A stretch of 37,050 nt of DNA from CAMLHP01 sp035759745 (GCA_035759745.1 DASTUF010000069.1:1-37050), one strand, 5' to 3'; shown: positions 15,735-24,145, numbered from the stretch's first letter. Notes: generated by a model not told the origin, from the letters alone. Made by a program: numbers and translations.

Positions 15735-15753
15735 CTCACCGGCCGCCGGTGAG
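15735..15753 (-). terminator. Hairpin after the Crp/Fnr gene
   Basis: CTCACCGG and CCGGTGAG form a perfect 8-bp stem with a 3-base loop, six bases past the stop codon. No T-run follows, so it may only attenuate or protect the mRNA end. Confidence 0.4.
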
Positions 15754-15758
15754 TAGCC

Positions 15759-16442
15759 TCACGAGCGGCGCGCTGCAAGCATCAGGGAGTGCCGGTCCTT
15801 GAGGACGATCTGCCTCCGGGAGACCTCGATGACGCCGCGGTCCACCAGGTTCCGCATGGTGCGCGAGACGGTCTCCCGGCTGGAGCCGATCATCTGGGCG
15901 ATGGTGTGGTGGGTCAGCCGGCGGGTGATACGGTCGGCGTTTTCCTCCTCGGCCATCCGGAGAAGCAGGTTGGCGACCCGCCCGTTCACGTCCAGCAGCA
16001 CCAGGCTCGCTATCTTCTCGTCCGCCCGCCGCAGCCGCCGCGAAAGCTCCCGCAGTAGCGCGATGGCCACGTGAGGCGACTGCTTGAGGCGGGCATGGAA
16101 GTCCTCTCGCCGCAGCACCAGCAGGCTCGACTCCTCCATGGCGATGACGTGGGCCGAACGCGGCTCCTCATCGATGACCGCCATCTCGCCGAAGAACGAC
16201 CCGGGCCCCAGCACCGTGAGGATCACCTCCCGGCCGTCTTCGGCGATGAGCACGACCTTCACCTGGCCGTCGGCCACCAGGTACATGGCATCGCCCGGGT
16301 CGTCCTCGAAGACGATGACGCTGCCCTTGGGGTAGCCCCGCTCGCGGCACAATTCGCTGAAGGCCTGGAGATCGGCGTCGCTCAGGCCCTCGAACAGGGG
16401 GACCTTCCGCAGAACCTCTACCGGTGAAATGGCCAAGCGCAC
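15759..16442 (-). CDS. Crp/Fnr-family transcriptional regulator
   Basis: The 227-residue protein has a cyclic-nucleotide-binding beta-roll (about 15-120) and a winged helix-turn-helix (about 165-212: HHTIAQMIGSSRETVSRTMRNLV). The phosphate-binding cassette is kept (GSFFGEMAVIDEEPRSA, residues 81-97), with Glu86 and Arg95-Ser96, so it could bind cAMP, cGMP or a cyclic dinucleotide. No Fnr-type cysteine cluster is present, and Cys32 stands alone. The GTG at 16442 has no ribosome site; a TTG two codons downstream has GAGG five bases before it and may be the true start. It is divergent from rpmE, and the 190-base gap between them must hold both promoters. Confidence 0.9.
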   Translation of the reverse strand: MRLAISPVEVLRKVPLFEGLSDADLQAFSELCRERGYPKGSVIVFEDDPGDAMYLVADGQVKVVLIAEDGREVILTVLGPGSFFGEMAVIDEEPRSAHVIAMEESSLLVLRREDFHARLKQSPHVAIALLRELSRRLRRADEKIASLVLLDVNGRVANLLLRMAEEENADRITRRLTHHTIAQMIGSSRETVSRTMRNLVDRGVIEVSRRQIVLKDRHSLMLAARRS

Positions 16443-16527
16443 CTCGGCTCGAGAGAGGTATGGCAGTGCAAGTGGTTGTCGGGAAACTGCTTGCGTATTC
16501 GACCCATGTCAATCGTGGCCCCGGCCC

Positions 16528-16557
16528 TTGAATCCGCCCCCTCTGAGCCGCTAGATT
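16528..16557 (+). promoter_or_regulatory. rpmE: Probable promoter of the rpmE-prfA operon
   Basis: TTGAAT (16528-16533) and TAGATT (16552-16557) are separated by 18 bases. The extended -10 reads TAGATTTG, which also fits the TAnnTTTG element of Bacteroidota. The predicted start near 16564 leaves a leader of about 70 bases before rpmE. Confidence 0.45.
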
Positions 16558-16632
16558 TGAGGGCTGTCCCGATGTCACAAGCGCCTCCGGAGTCCTTATG
16601 GGGGCGCGACTTGCAAGAAGGTAGAGGAACCG

Positions 16633-16839
16633 GTGAAGCCCGATATTCATCCCCAGTACCGCCAGGTGACGGTCGTCTGCGCCTGCGGCAACAGTTTCGA
16701 GACCCGCTCGACCGCCGAGAGCATCCACGTGGAAGTCTGCGCTCAGTGCCATCCGTTCTACACCGGCAAGCAGCGCCTGGTGGATACGGCCGGCCGGGTG
16801 GACCGTTTCCGCCGGAAGTACGAGGGCACCAAGGCGTAA
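16633..16839 (+). CDS. rpmE: 50S ribosomal protein L31 (zinc-binding form)
   Basis: The 68-residue protein starts MKPDIHPQYR and has four zinc-ligand cysteines, Cys16, Cys18, Cys36 and Cys39 (VVCACGN and VCAQCHPFYTG). L31 bridges the 50S and 30S subunits and in its zinc form acts as a zinc store. The GTG start is preceded by AGAGG at five bases. It heads a plus-strand translation operon and is followed after three bases by prfA, a pairing common in many bacteria. Confidence 0.97.
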   Translation: MKPDIHPQYRQVTVVCACGNSFETRSTAESIHVEVCAQCHPFYTGKQRLVDTAGRVDRFRRKYEGTKA

Positions 16840-16842
16840 GCG

Positions 16843-17904
16843 GTGGACGCTCGACTCCGCCAGGCGTTGCAGCGGGCGGAGGAAGTCGCCGACGCGCTGG
16901 CAGACCCTGCGGTAACCCGGGACTCCGCGCGACTTCGCACGCTGGGCCGGGAGCACACCCGGCTGGCGCCGGTGGTCCGCGGTGCGGAGCGGCTGGCGCG
17001 TTTGCGGCTGGAGCAGGCACAGGCTCGGGAGTTGGCCGCGGAGGCCGACCCCGAGCTTGTTGCGTTGGCGGAGGCCGACCTCGAGCGCCTGGCGACGGCG
17101 ATCGCCGCTCAGGAGGCGGAACTGCACGACCTGTTGCTGCCAAGGGATCCGCACGACGACCGTGACGCGATCCTCGAGCTTCGGGCCGGTACCGGCGGCG
17201 ATGAGGCCGCGCTGTTCACCGGCGACCTCTATCGCATGTATGAGCGGTATGCCTCGCGCCACGGGCTGAGGTGGGAGCCGATGTCGGTCACCGACGGCAA
17301 CATGGGTGGCCTCAAGGAAGCCATCGTGGCGGTGCGCGGTGCCGAGGCGTTCGGGCTGCTCCGACGCGAGAGCGGGGTGCACCGGGTACAGCGGGTACCC
17401 AGCACCGAGACCCAGGGCCGCATCCACACGTCCGCGGCGACCGTCGCGGTGCTTCCGGAAGCCGAGGAAGTGGACGTGAAGATAGATCCCAACGAACTTC
17501 GGATCGACGTGTTCCGTTCGTCCGGCCCCGGCGGCCAGAGCGTCAACACCACCGACAGCGCGGTGCGGATCACCCACATCCCCAGCGGAATCGTGGTGCA
17601 GCAGCAGGATCAGAAGTCCCAGCTGCAGAACAAGCTCAAGGCGATGGAAGTACTCCGCGCCCGCCTGCTCGACCGCATGATCGCGGAGCAGGAGGCGGCG
17701 CGCTCTCACGAGCGTCGCGCCATGGTGGGCACCGGCGACCGCTCGGCCAAGATCCGCACCTACAACTTCCCCCAGAGCCGCGTCACTGACCACCGCATCA
17801 ATCTCTCGGTGCACAACCTCACCGAGGTGCTCAACGGCGATCTCGATGCCATCCTGGATGCGCTCCGGATGGCCAGCCGCGAGGAGCAGTTTGGTGAAGG
17901 TTGA
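16843..17904 (+). CDS. prfA: Peptide chain release factor 1
   Basis: RF1 reads UAA and UAG and triggers peptide release on the ribosome. The 353-residue protein has the GGQ at residues 230-232 (SSGPGGQSVNT), which PrmC methylates, and the codon-recognition tripeptide Pro-Ser-Thr at 186-188 (RVPSTETQGRIHTS), the PxT pattern of RF1 rather than the SPF of RF2. The GTG start lies three bases after the rpmE stop with no separate ribosome site, so translation is probably coupled. prmC overlaps its end by 11 bases. Confidence 0.97.
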   Translation: MDARLRQALQRAEEVADALADPAVTRDSARLRTLGREHTRLAPVVRGAERLARLRLEQAQARELAAEADPELVALAEADLERLATAIAAQEAELHDLLLPRDPHDDRDAILELRAGTGGDEAALFTGDLYRMYERYASRHGLRWEPMSVTDGNMGGLKEAIVAVRGAEAFGLLRRESGVHRVQRVPSTETQGRIHTSAATVAVLPEAEEVDVKIDPNELRIDVFRSSGPGGQSVNTTDSAVRITHIPSGIVVQQQDQKSQLQNKLKAMEVLRARLLDRMIAEQEAARSHERRAMVGTGDRSAKIRTYNFPQSRVTDHRINLSVHNLTEVLNGDLDAILDALRMASREEQFGEG

Positions 17905-18748
17905 GTCGGGCGTCGCCATACCCGCGCTACTGGCGGAGGCCACCACGCTGCTGATGGCGCGGAACCCCGACACCGCGCGCAGGACCGCCGCGCGCATTCT
18001 GGGCGACCTCCTCGGCACCACACCCGCCGAGCTGCGACTCGATCGCACCCGCACCGTCTGTCCGGAGCAGGCCGAGCGATTCCTGGAGCAGGTGCGGCAG
18101 GTCGCTGCCGGTGCTCCGCTCGAGCACGTGACCGGCGTTGCCGGATTCCGCCACCTGGAGCTGCGGAGTGATGCTCGGGGGCTGATTCCCCGGCCCGAGA
18201 CCGAGGGGCTGGTAGGGCTGGTGCTGGAGCGGATTCAGCGCGGAACCGTTGCGGACATCGGCACCGGCAGCGGCGCCATCGCGCTGGCGCTTGCCGCGGA
18301 GGGCGCCTTTGATGTCGTCGTAGGGGTGGACAGCTCGGCCGATGCACTGGCACTTGCTCGCGAGAACGCGGGCAGGACCGGTCTCGGGATCGAGCTGGTT
18401 GAGGGGCACCTTGCATCGCCGCTGGCTGCCGGACGGTTCGACGCGGTGGTGAGCAATCCCCCCTATCTTACGGCTTCCGAGTACTCGGCCCTCGAGCCCG
18501 CCGTGCGGGAGTACGAGCCGCGGGCGGCGCTGGAGAGCGGTGTCGATGGGCTGGCGGCGACGCGCGAGCTGCTGGACGACGCGCGCCGCGTCCTTCGCCC
18601 CGGAGGCTGGCTGGCGCTGGAGATCGACGCGACGCGGGGCGACCGTACGCGGACCCTGGCCGAGGAGCTCGGCTGGCATGGTGCCGCGATTCATCTGGAC
18701 CTGTTCGGACGCGAGCGCTACCTGCTCGCGCAAAGGAGTGTGCGGTGA
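17894..18748 (+). CDS. prmC: Release-factor glutamine methyltransferase
   Basis: PrmC uses S-adenosylmethionine to methylate the Gln of the release-factor GGQ motif. The 284-residue protein has an N-terminal helical substrate domain, the cofactor motif VADIGTGSGAIALALA and the catalytic NPPY at residues 188-191 (VSNPPYLTASEY). It overlaps prfA, its substrate's gene. The start is the GTG at 17894, with GGAG seven bases upstream; an adjacent TTG is possible. It is joined by a GTGA overlap to the ylbF-like gene. Confidence 0.95.
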   Translation: MKVESGVAIPALLAEATTLLMARNPDTARRTAARILGDLLGTTPAELRLDRTRTVCPEQAERFLEQVRQVAAGAPLEHVTGVAGFRHLELRSDARGLIPRPETEGLVGLVLERIQRGTVADIGTGSGAIALALAAEGAFDVVVGVDSSADALALARENAGRTGLGIELVEGHLASPLAAGRFDAVVSNPPYLTASEYSALEPAVREYEPRAALESGVDGLAATRELLDDARRVLRPGGWLALEIDATRGDRTRTLAEELGWHGAAIHLDLFGRERYLLAQRSVR

Positions 18749-19098
18749 TCTGGGACAAGGCGCAGGACCTCGGGAGGCTCATCGGCCAGTCGGACGAGTA
18801 CAAGGCGTTGCGTCGTGCCGAGTCGGCATTGCGCGAGGACAAGGACACGGTGGCCAAGCTCGAGCGGATCCAGACGCTCGCCCGCGATGTGGATCAGCTG
18901 CTGGCCCAGGGCCAGATGCCGACGCCCGAGGTGTCCGAGTCCTACGAGACCGCCGTGCGGGACCTGGAAGTCAGCGCCACCGGTCAGGCCTACGCCGTGG
19001 CGCGCTCCAACTTTGACAAGCTGATGGCCAAGGTGAACGAGCAGATTTCCGCCGGCATGGAGAAGGGCGCCCAGAGCAACATCATCACCCTCTCGTGA
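18745..19098 (+). CDS. YlbF-family protein
   Basis: The 117-residue, almost entirely helical protein resembles the YlbF/YmcA (DUF964) family: a first helix WDKAQDLGRLIGQSDEYKAL, a Glu/Asp-rich second helix and a C-terminal FDKLMAKVNEQISAGMEKG. In Bacillus, YlbF, YmcA and YaaT form a complex that modulates RNase Y and mRNA maturation. No YaaT or RNase Y gene lies here. GTGA overlaps tie it to prmC and tmk, which suggests a housekeeping role close to translation. No membrane segment or signal is seen. Confidence 0.8.
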   Translation: MIWDKAQDLGRLIGQSDEYKALRRAESALREDKDTVAKLERIQTLARDVDQLLAQGQMPTPEVSESYETAVRDLEVSATGQAYAVARSNFDKLMAKVNEQISAGMEKGAQSNIITLS

Positions 19099-19733
19099 GC
19101 CGCGGACTCTTTCTGGTACTGGAAGGGCCCGAGGGCGCCGGCAAGAGCACGCTCGCCCGGGCACTGGTGGAGCGGATGCGGGCGCTGGGGCTCGATCCCG
19201 TGGCGGTTCGCGAGCCGGGAGGCACCGGCCCGGCCGAGCACGCGCGCGCCGCCCTGCTCGATCCCGCTTCGGAAATGGAACCCCAGACAGAACTGTTGTT
19301 CTTTACAGCCGCACGGGCACACCTCGTGCAGTCGGTTATCCGGCCGGCGCTCGCAGCAGGCCGGATTGTGGTGTCCGACCGCCATGTCCTCTCCACGCTG
19401 GCCTATCAGGGGGCCGGGAGCGGGCTGGATGAGGCGCAGATCCGCCAGGTCAACGCTTTCGCTACCCAGGGCCTGGAACCGGACCTCACGCTGGTCCTCG
19501 ACGTGCCGCCGGCGACGGGCCGGTCGCGCCAGCAGCGCGAAGGCAAGGCGGCCGACCGGATCGAGGCCCACGACGACGCGTTTCACGATCGTGTGGCCGA
19601 GGCGTACCGGCGTGCCTCAGGACCAGGCATCCACCACATCGATGCCGCCGGCAGCCCGGACGAGGTGCTCGACCAGGCGTGGCGCGTGCTGCACCAGGCG
19701 CGCCCGGACGCCTTTCCGGCCGAGGGCCGTTAG
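19095..19733 (+). CDS. tmk: Thymidylate kinase
   Basis: Tmk phosphorylates dTMP to dTDP for DNA synthesis. The 212-residue protein has the P-loop GPEGAGKST at residues 11-19, the dTMP-site REPGGT, the DRH motif (VVSDRHVLSTLAYQG) and a lid region with Arg residues (RSRQQREGKAADRIE). This is the usual bacterial length. The GTG start overlaps the ylbF-like stop by four bases. Its own TAG stop lies inside a 13-mer shared with the larE upstream region. Confidence 0.95.
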   Translation: MSRGLFLVLEGPEGAGKSTLARALVERMRALGLDPVAVREPGGTGPAEHARAALLDPASEMEPQTELLFFTAARAHLVQSVIRPALAAGRIVVSDRHVLSTLAYQGAGSGLDEAQIRQVNAFATQGLEPDLTLVLDVPPATGRSRQQREGKAADRIEAHDDAFHDRVAEAYRRASGPGIHHIDAAGSPDEVLDQAWRVLHQARPDAFPAEGR

Positions 19734-19739
19734 CTTTCC
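19727..19739 (+). promoter_or_regulatory. Possible -10 region before the S41 protease
   Basis: CCGTTAGCTTTCC is identical to 2252-2264 before larE. TAGCTTTC resembles a TAnnTTTG-type -10. Transcription from here would start near 19745, leaving a leader of about 45 bases before the protease gene. No -35 is clear. Confidence 0.3.
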
Positions 19740-19788
19740 ACGGAGGGGCGGGACAGTCCGCCGCCGCAAGGCCAAGGGGTGACGTGCC

Positions 19789-21402
19789 ATGAATCATCGT
19801 TGGAGTATCATCAGCGCCGTGGTGCTCGTGTCGTTCGCGAGTGGCGGATTCCTGCTGGAGCGCAGCGCCACCGAGGGCGAGCCGGCGTTTGAAGAAACCT
19901 TGTTCGAGAAGGTGCGGAGCCACGTTTCGCATTACTACGTGGATTCGCTCACCGACAGCGACCTGTACCGCAAGGCTGCGGACGGCATGCTGGTCGAGCT
20001 GAAGGATCCGTATTCCGAGTTGCTGATGGGCGACGATTTCAAGGCGCTCACCGAGCAGACCACCGGCAACTACGCCGGCCTCGGCATCCAGATCGACGTG
20101 CGCGACGGCTGGATCACCATCGTGGCGCCGCTTCCCGATACGCCGGCCGAGCGGGCGGGGCTGGAGTCGGGCGACCAGATCGTTGAAGTGAACGGCGAGT
20201 CCACTCAGGACTGGTCGAGCGAGAAGGCGGTCAGCACCCTGCGGGGCGAGCCGCGCAGCAGGGTGAAAATTGTGGTGCGCCGCCCCGGCGTGAGCGCCAC
20301 GATCCCGTTCGAACTGGCGCGCGCGCGAATCCACCAGAAGTCGGTGCCCGAGGGCACGCTCTACGACGGCGGCATCGGGCTGATCGAGCTCAATCCGGTG
20401 GCGGAGACGTCGGCCCGCGAGCTGCTCGATGAGATCGAGCGGATGCGCGGGCTGGGCATGCGCGAGCTGATCCTCGACCTGCGGCGGAATCCCGGCGGGC
20501 TGCTGGTGCAGGGCGTCGCGGTGGCCGACCTGTTCCTTGACCCGGGCGACGAGATCGTCTCGACCCGGGGCAGGGCGCCCAACTCGACCCGCACGTTCAC
20601 CGACGAGGGGCCGCAGCCATGGCCCGACCTCCCGGTCGTGGTCCTGGTCAACTACTACTCGGCGAGTGCCGCCGAGATCATCGCCGGAGCACTGCAGGAC
20701 CATGACCGCGCGGTGGTGATCGGGACGCCCACGTTCGGCAAGGGTCTGGTGCAGACGCTGTACGAGCTGGACCAGGGCGTCGCGCTCAAGCTGACCACCG
20801 CGCGGTGGTTCACACCCAGCGGCCGCACCATCCAGCGCGAGGCCGACTCCAACGAAACCGAGCTGGCGGCGATGCCCGATTCAGCCGGCGACGAGGCCGA
20901 TTCCACGATCTCCAACCGGCCGATCTTCCACACCGATGCCGGGCGGGTCGTGCGTGGCGGTGGCGGCATCGTCCCGGATGTGGTCGTCCGGCCGGACACG
21001 CTCACTGTGGGCGAGCGCGCCTTCATCGACCAGTTGGGCAACAAGGTCGCTGAATACCGCGACGTGCTGGTGACCTACGCACTCGAGGTGAAGGGTGCCA
21101 ATCGGGTCGACTCGGAGGATTTCGAGGTGACGCCGGCGATGACAGCGGACGTGCTCCGGCGGCTGCGGGCCAAGGGCGTCACCATGAGCGATAGCGTGTT
21201 CAACAGCGGCGCGACTCTGGTACAGGAACACGTGGGCTATGAGGTCGCCCGCTATGTCTTCGGGCGGAGCGGCGAGCTGCGGCGGCGGGCCGCGGATGAT
21301 CTCCAGCTGCAGCGCGCCCTCGCGATGCTGCGCGAGGCGGACTCGCCGGCGGAACTGATGACCCACGCCACGGCGAGTGCCGCCCGGACGTCAGGACGCT
21401 GA
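19789..21402 (+). CDS. S41 carboxy-terminal processing protease
   Basis: CtpA-type serine proteases trim or degrade periplasmic proteins. The 537-residue protein has an uncleaved or Sec signal anchor (residues 5-24), an N-terminal helical region, a PDZ domain (about 88-165, YAGLGIQIDV to VKIVVRR) and the S41 core. The Ser-Lys dyad is visible as Ser293 (NYYSASAAE) and Lys318 (PTFGKGLVQ), 25 residues apart as in Prc and D1 protease. A C-terminal extension of about 130 residues after VVVRPDTL is mostly helical and of unknown role. The stop codon overlaps the next frame by NTGA. Confidence 0.92.
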   Translation: MNHRWSIISAVVLVSFASGGFLLERSATEGEPAFEETLFEKVRSHVSHYYVDSLTDSDLYRKAADGMLVELKDPYSELLMGDDFKALTEQTTGNYAGLGIQIDVRDGWITIVAPLPDTPAERAGLESGDQIVEVNGESTQDWSSEKAVSTLRGEPRSRVKIVVRRPGVSATIPFELARARIHQKSVPEGTLYDGGIGLIELNPVAETSARELLDEIERMRGLGMRELILDLRRNPGGLLVQGVAVADLFLDPGDEIVSTRGRAPNSTRTFTDEGPQPWPDLPVVVLVNYYSASAAEIIAGALQDHDRAVVIGTPTFGKGLVQTLYELDQGVALKLTTARWFTPSGRTIQREADSNETELAAMPDSAGDEADSTISNRPIFHTDAGRVVRGGGGIVPDVVVRPDTLTVGERAFIDQLGNKVAEYRDVLVTYALEVKGANRVDSEDFEVTPAMTADVLRRLRAKGVTMSDSVFNSGATLVQEHVGYEVARYVFGRSGELRRRAADDLQLQRALAMLREADSPAELMTHATASAARTSGR

Positions 21403-22256
21403 CGAAACAGATAGTCATCATCGGCGCCGGCCGGATGGGCGCCGGGATCGGCGTCGCGCTGGAACAGGCTGGACGCGACGTGACGCTGCTCGCGAGGACG
21501 CAGCGAGCAGCGGTGGGTCCGCTTGCTGTCATAGCGCCAGAGGCGGCGTGGGCCGAGCCGCTGGCCCGGGCCGACACGCTGATCATCGCCACGCCGGATG
21601 ACGCCATTGCCTCGGTGGCAGAGCGGCTGTCAGGCTTCAGGCTGCAGGGCCATTCCGTCGTACTTCATCTCTCCGGTCTGCTGGATCATCACTCCCTCGA
21701 TGCGCTATCCGATGCGAGCGCCGGGCTGGGCTCGCTCCACCCACTCATGGCTGTGCCGGATCCATTGCGCGGGCCCGAGCTGCTGCGCGGTGCCTGGGCA
21801 GCCGTGGAGGGTAGCGGACCCGCAGCAATCGAGCGTGCCGGCGAACTGGCGCGCGCCGTGGGGATGGAGCCGGTGCAGCTGCCGCCCGGCGCCAAGCCTG
21901 CCTATCACGCCGCCGCCACCATCGCTTCGAATTACACGGTCACGCTCTACGACATGGCGGTCCGTACCGCCATTGCCGCCGGCATCGCGCCCGACGCTGC
22001 ATCGGTGATGTACCTGCCGCTGGTGAAGGGAACCGTGGCGAACCTGGGCAACGTTGCTCCGGCGGCCGCGCTCACCGGCGCCATTCGCCGGGGCGACGCC
22101 GAGAGCGTGCGCAGCCACCTCGCCGCGCTGGGCGACGGGCTGGAAGCGGAGTGCTATCGGGTATTGGGGCTGGCGACGCTGGAGCTGGCGGTGAGGGCAG
22201 GGCTGGCACCAGAGGCGGCGGAGCGGGTGCGACGGGAGTTGAGAGTTGAGAGTTGA
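21399..22256 (+). CDS. Rossmann-fold/DUF2520 oxidoreductase-like protein (non-AUG start)
   Basis: The frame encodes TKQIVIIGAGRMGAGIG, the complete first strand and nucleotide loop of a Rossmann domain, then DUF2520 hallmarks LGSLHPLMAVPDP and KPAYHAAATIASNYTVTLYDMA. About 285 residues fits the family, which resembles ketopantoate and pyrroline-carboxylate reductases but has no firm function. The first ATG in frame (21435) would cut off the beta strand and half of the GxGxxG loop. The only upstream candidates are CTG at 21399, overlapping the protease stop as CTGA, or ACG at 21402. No ATG, GTG or TTG is available nearby. Confidence 0.8.
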   Translation: MTKQIVIIGAGRMGAGIGVALEQAGRDVTLLARTQRAAVGPLAVIAPEAAWAEPLARADTLIIATPDDAIASVAERLSGFRLQGHSVVLHLSGLLDHHSLDALSDASAGLGSLHPLMAVPDPLRGPELLRGAWAAVEGSGPAAIERAGELARAVGMEPVQLPPGAKPAYHAAATIASNYTVTLYDMAVRTAIAAGIAPDAASVMYLPLVKGTVANLGNVAPAAALTGAIRRGDAESVRSHLAALGDGLEAECYRVLGLATLELAVRAGLAPEAAERVRRELRVES

Positions 22257-22267
22257 GAGTGGACGCC

Positions 22268-22352
22268 CGATGTCGCCTGGAGGCGGCGTGCGGGCCTATC
22301 GCCCAAGGCGGACGAAGTCCGCCGCCCGCCGAGCCGCCGGAAGGCGACATCG
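22268..22352. repeat. 85-base palindromic element between convergent genes
   Basis: CGATGTCGCCT (22268-22278) pairs with AGGCGACATCG at the right end, and inner blocks AGGCGGC/GCCGCC and GGCGGAC/GTCCGCC also pair. It separates the DUF2520 gene from lolA, which converge here, and could stop transcription from both sides. A short tandem repeat (GAGAGTT, three copies) at 22239-22259 overlaps the 3' end of the DUF2520 gene. Confidence 0.6.
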
Positions 22353-22372
22353 GCGCTAACGAGCGTTATCGC

Positions 22373-23038
22373 TTACCGCTGGTCAATAATCCTTACACCG
22401 TCCGGCACCGTGAACGCGAAGGCTTCTTCGGAAATCCGGTCGTTGGTGCGGAGATGACTCAGTGTAATGGTGCGGGTGCCGCCGCGGCGCTCGGAGATCT
22501 CGAGCTTGCGGGGCAGGGCATCCGCGCGATCGAGCCAGACGATGGCCTTGCTGAACGGCATGTCCGCCGAGCGGGGAATCAGCTCAACGACGTCGGCCAT
22601 GCGGCCTCCCACCGGTTCGCTCCGCAGGTAGCGGATCCGGTAGCGCTCGCGAGGACGATCAAGAATCCAGGAGAGGACGTTGAGCCCGTGCACCGGGCCC
22701 GACGGGAGCGGCATTCGGATGACCTGTCCCGGGGCGGTACTGGGAGTGTAGACCCAGACCTGGCGGCCATCGACGATGATGGCGTCGCCGGCCGGATCGC
22801 TGAAGCGCATGGCCAGGAGATTCTGGCCCGCCTGCACCAGTGAGCCCTTGCTGTCGAAGGTGCCGATCAGCGAGTCGGCGATGCGCTGCTCGAACTCGGC
22901 CCGCAATGACCCCAGCGACGCATACACCTGCGCCGCGCGGCCCACGATGGCGCCGCCATCCTGCGCCTCGAGTGGTGCCGCAAGGATCGCGGTCGCCATC
23001 AGTGCCGGGAACAGTTTCCTGGCAACATTCATGAGCAT
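22373..23038 (-). CDS. lolA: Outer-membrane lipoprotein carrier protein LolA
   Basis: LolA shuttles lipoproteins across the periplasm. The 221-residue protein has a signal peptide (cut near APLEAQ), then the LolA fold: SLRAEFEQRI, GTFDSKGSLVQAGQNLLAMRFSDP, a DGRQVWVYTPSTAPGQVIRMP segment and a C-terminal FAFTVPDGVRIID. The start ATG shares bases with the DAHP synthase stop (TGATG); a second ATG two codons later is also possible. No LolB, LolC, LolD or LolE gene is nearby. It indicates a diderm envelope with sorted lipoproteins, such as the SpoIID and SPOR proteins here. Confidence 0.88.
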   Translation of the reverse strand: MLMNVARKLFPALMATAILAAPLEAQDGGAIVGRAAQVYASLGSLRAEFEQRIADSLIGTFDSKGSLVQAGQNLLAMRFSDPAGDAIIVDGRQVWVYTPSTAPGQVIRMPLPSGPVHGLNVLSWILDRPRERYRIRYLRSEPVGGRMADVVELIPRSADMPFSKAIVWLDRADALPRKLEISERRGGTRTITLSHLRTNDRISEEAFAFTVPDGVRIIDQR

Positions 23039-24072
23039 CAGACTCCAGCCGGCTCCGCCACGCGCCGCCCGATCGCCTCGGCGATGGGACGGGCCTCCCG
23101 CATCAACTGCCTGAACTGCGCCGGGTCGAGACTCTGCGCGCCGTCGGACAGCGCGCGCTCCGGGTGCGGATGCACCTCGACCAGCAGTCCGTCGGCACCG
23201 GCGGCCACAGCCGCCCGGGCCATCGGGATCACCATCTCGCGGTGGCCCGTGCCGTGGCTCGGGTCCGCGATGATGGGCAGATGCGAGAGCGCGTGCACAA
23301 CGGGCACGGCACTCAGGTCGAACAGGTTGCGGGTTGCCGGATCGAATCCCCGGACACCGCGTTCACACAGGATCACGTCGTTGTTGCCTTCCGCCAGGAG
23401 ATACTCCGCTGACAGCAGCAGCTCCTGGATCGTGGCCGACAGCCCCCGCTTGAGGAGTACCGGCTTGCCACACCGCCCCGCTTTGCGGAGCAGCGAGTAG
23501 TTCTGCATGTTCCGCGCCCCGATCTGGATGATGTCGGCCACTTCAGCCACATGATCCACCCCCTCGGGGTCCATCGCCTCGGTCACGATCAGCAGCCCGG
23601 TCTCCGCCCGTGCCCGCGCCAGCAGCGAGAGGCCGTCGCGGCCCATCCCCTGGAACGAATAGGGCGACGACCGGGGCTTGTATGCCCCTGCCCGAAGCAC
23701 CGTCGCGCCGGCGTCGCGGACGGCGACAGCCGCCTCCAGGATCTGTTCCTCGCTCTCCACTGAGCAGGGCCCCGCCATCACCACCACGTCGTCTCCACCC
23801 ACCGCCAGCCCACCCGCCAGCCGCACCACGGTGGATTCCGGTCGCCATTCCCGCGAGACCTGCTTGTACGGCTGGGTGACATGGATGATGTCCGTCACTC
23901 CGGCCAGCGCGGCCAGGCGTGAACCATCCACCCGGCCGTCGTTGCCCACGACGCCCACCGTGGTGCGCTGGCGGCCTGGCATCGGGCGCGCCTGGTAGCC
24001 CAGCGCCTCGATGACCTCCACAACGGCGTTGATCTCTGCTTCAGACGCGCCGTGGCGCATCACCACCAGCAT
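23038..24072 (-). CDS. aroF: 3-deoxy-7-phosphoheptulonate synthase, class I beta type
   Basis: This enzyme condenses phosphoenolpyruvate and erythrose 4-phosphate, the entry to aromatic amino-acid synthesis. The 344-residue protein starts with a ferredoxin-like domain (about 1-70, MLVVMRHGASEAEI to TQPYKQVSREW) as in the Thermotoga enzyme, where it mediates feedback inhibition. The barrel carries MAGPCSVES, RAGAYKPRSSPYSFQG, LLKRGLSAT, CERGVRGF, IADPSHGTGH and VEVHPHPERALSDG, including the metal and substrate ligands. ATG 24072 has GGAGG six bases upstream, clearly better than the TTG at 24096. It is transcribed toward lolA with an overlapping junction. Confidence 0.95.
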   Translation of the reverse strand: MLVVMRHGASEAEINAVVEVIEALGYQARPMPGRQRTTVGVVGNDGRVDGSRLAALAGVTDIIHVTQPYKQVSREWRPESTVVRLAGGLAVGGDDVVVMAGPCSVESEEQILEAAVAVRDAGATVLRAGAYKPRSSPYSFQGMGRDGLSLLARARAETGLLIVTEAMDPEGVDHVAEVADIIQIGARNMQNYSLLRKAGRCGKPVLLKRGLSATIQELLLSAEYLLAEGNNDVILCERGVRGFDPATRNLFDLSAVPVVHALSHLPIIADPSHGTGHREMVIPMARAAVAAGADGLLVEVHPHPERALSDGAQSLDPAQFRQLMREARPIAEAIGRRVAEPAGV

Positions 24073-24145
24073 GCGGACCCTCCGGTTAGCAAGCAATATG
24101 CCGGTTGAGCCGGCATCCGTTGCGTGTGACAGGTATCACTTTGCA

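Noticed and set aside
16168..18054. 628-residue minus-strand protein opposite rpmE and prfA
   Set aside because: It is antisense to universally conserved genes and shows only composition typical of the complementary frame of GC-rich DNA.
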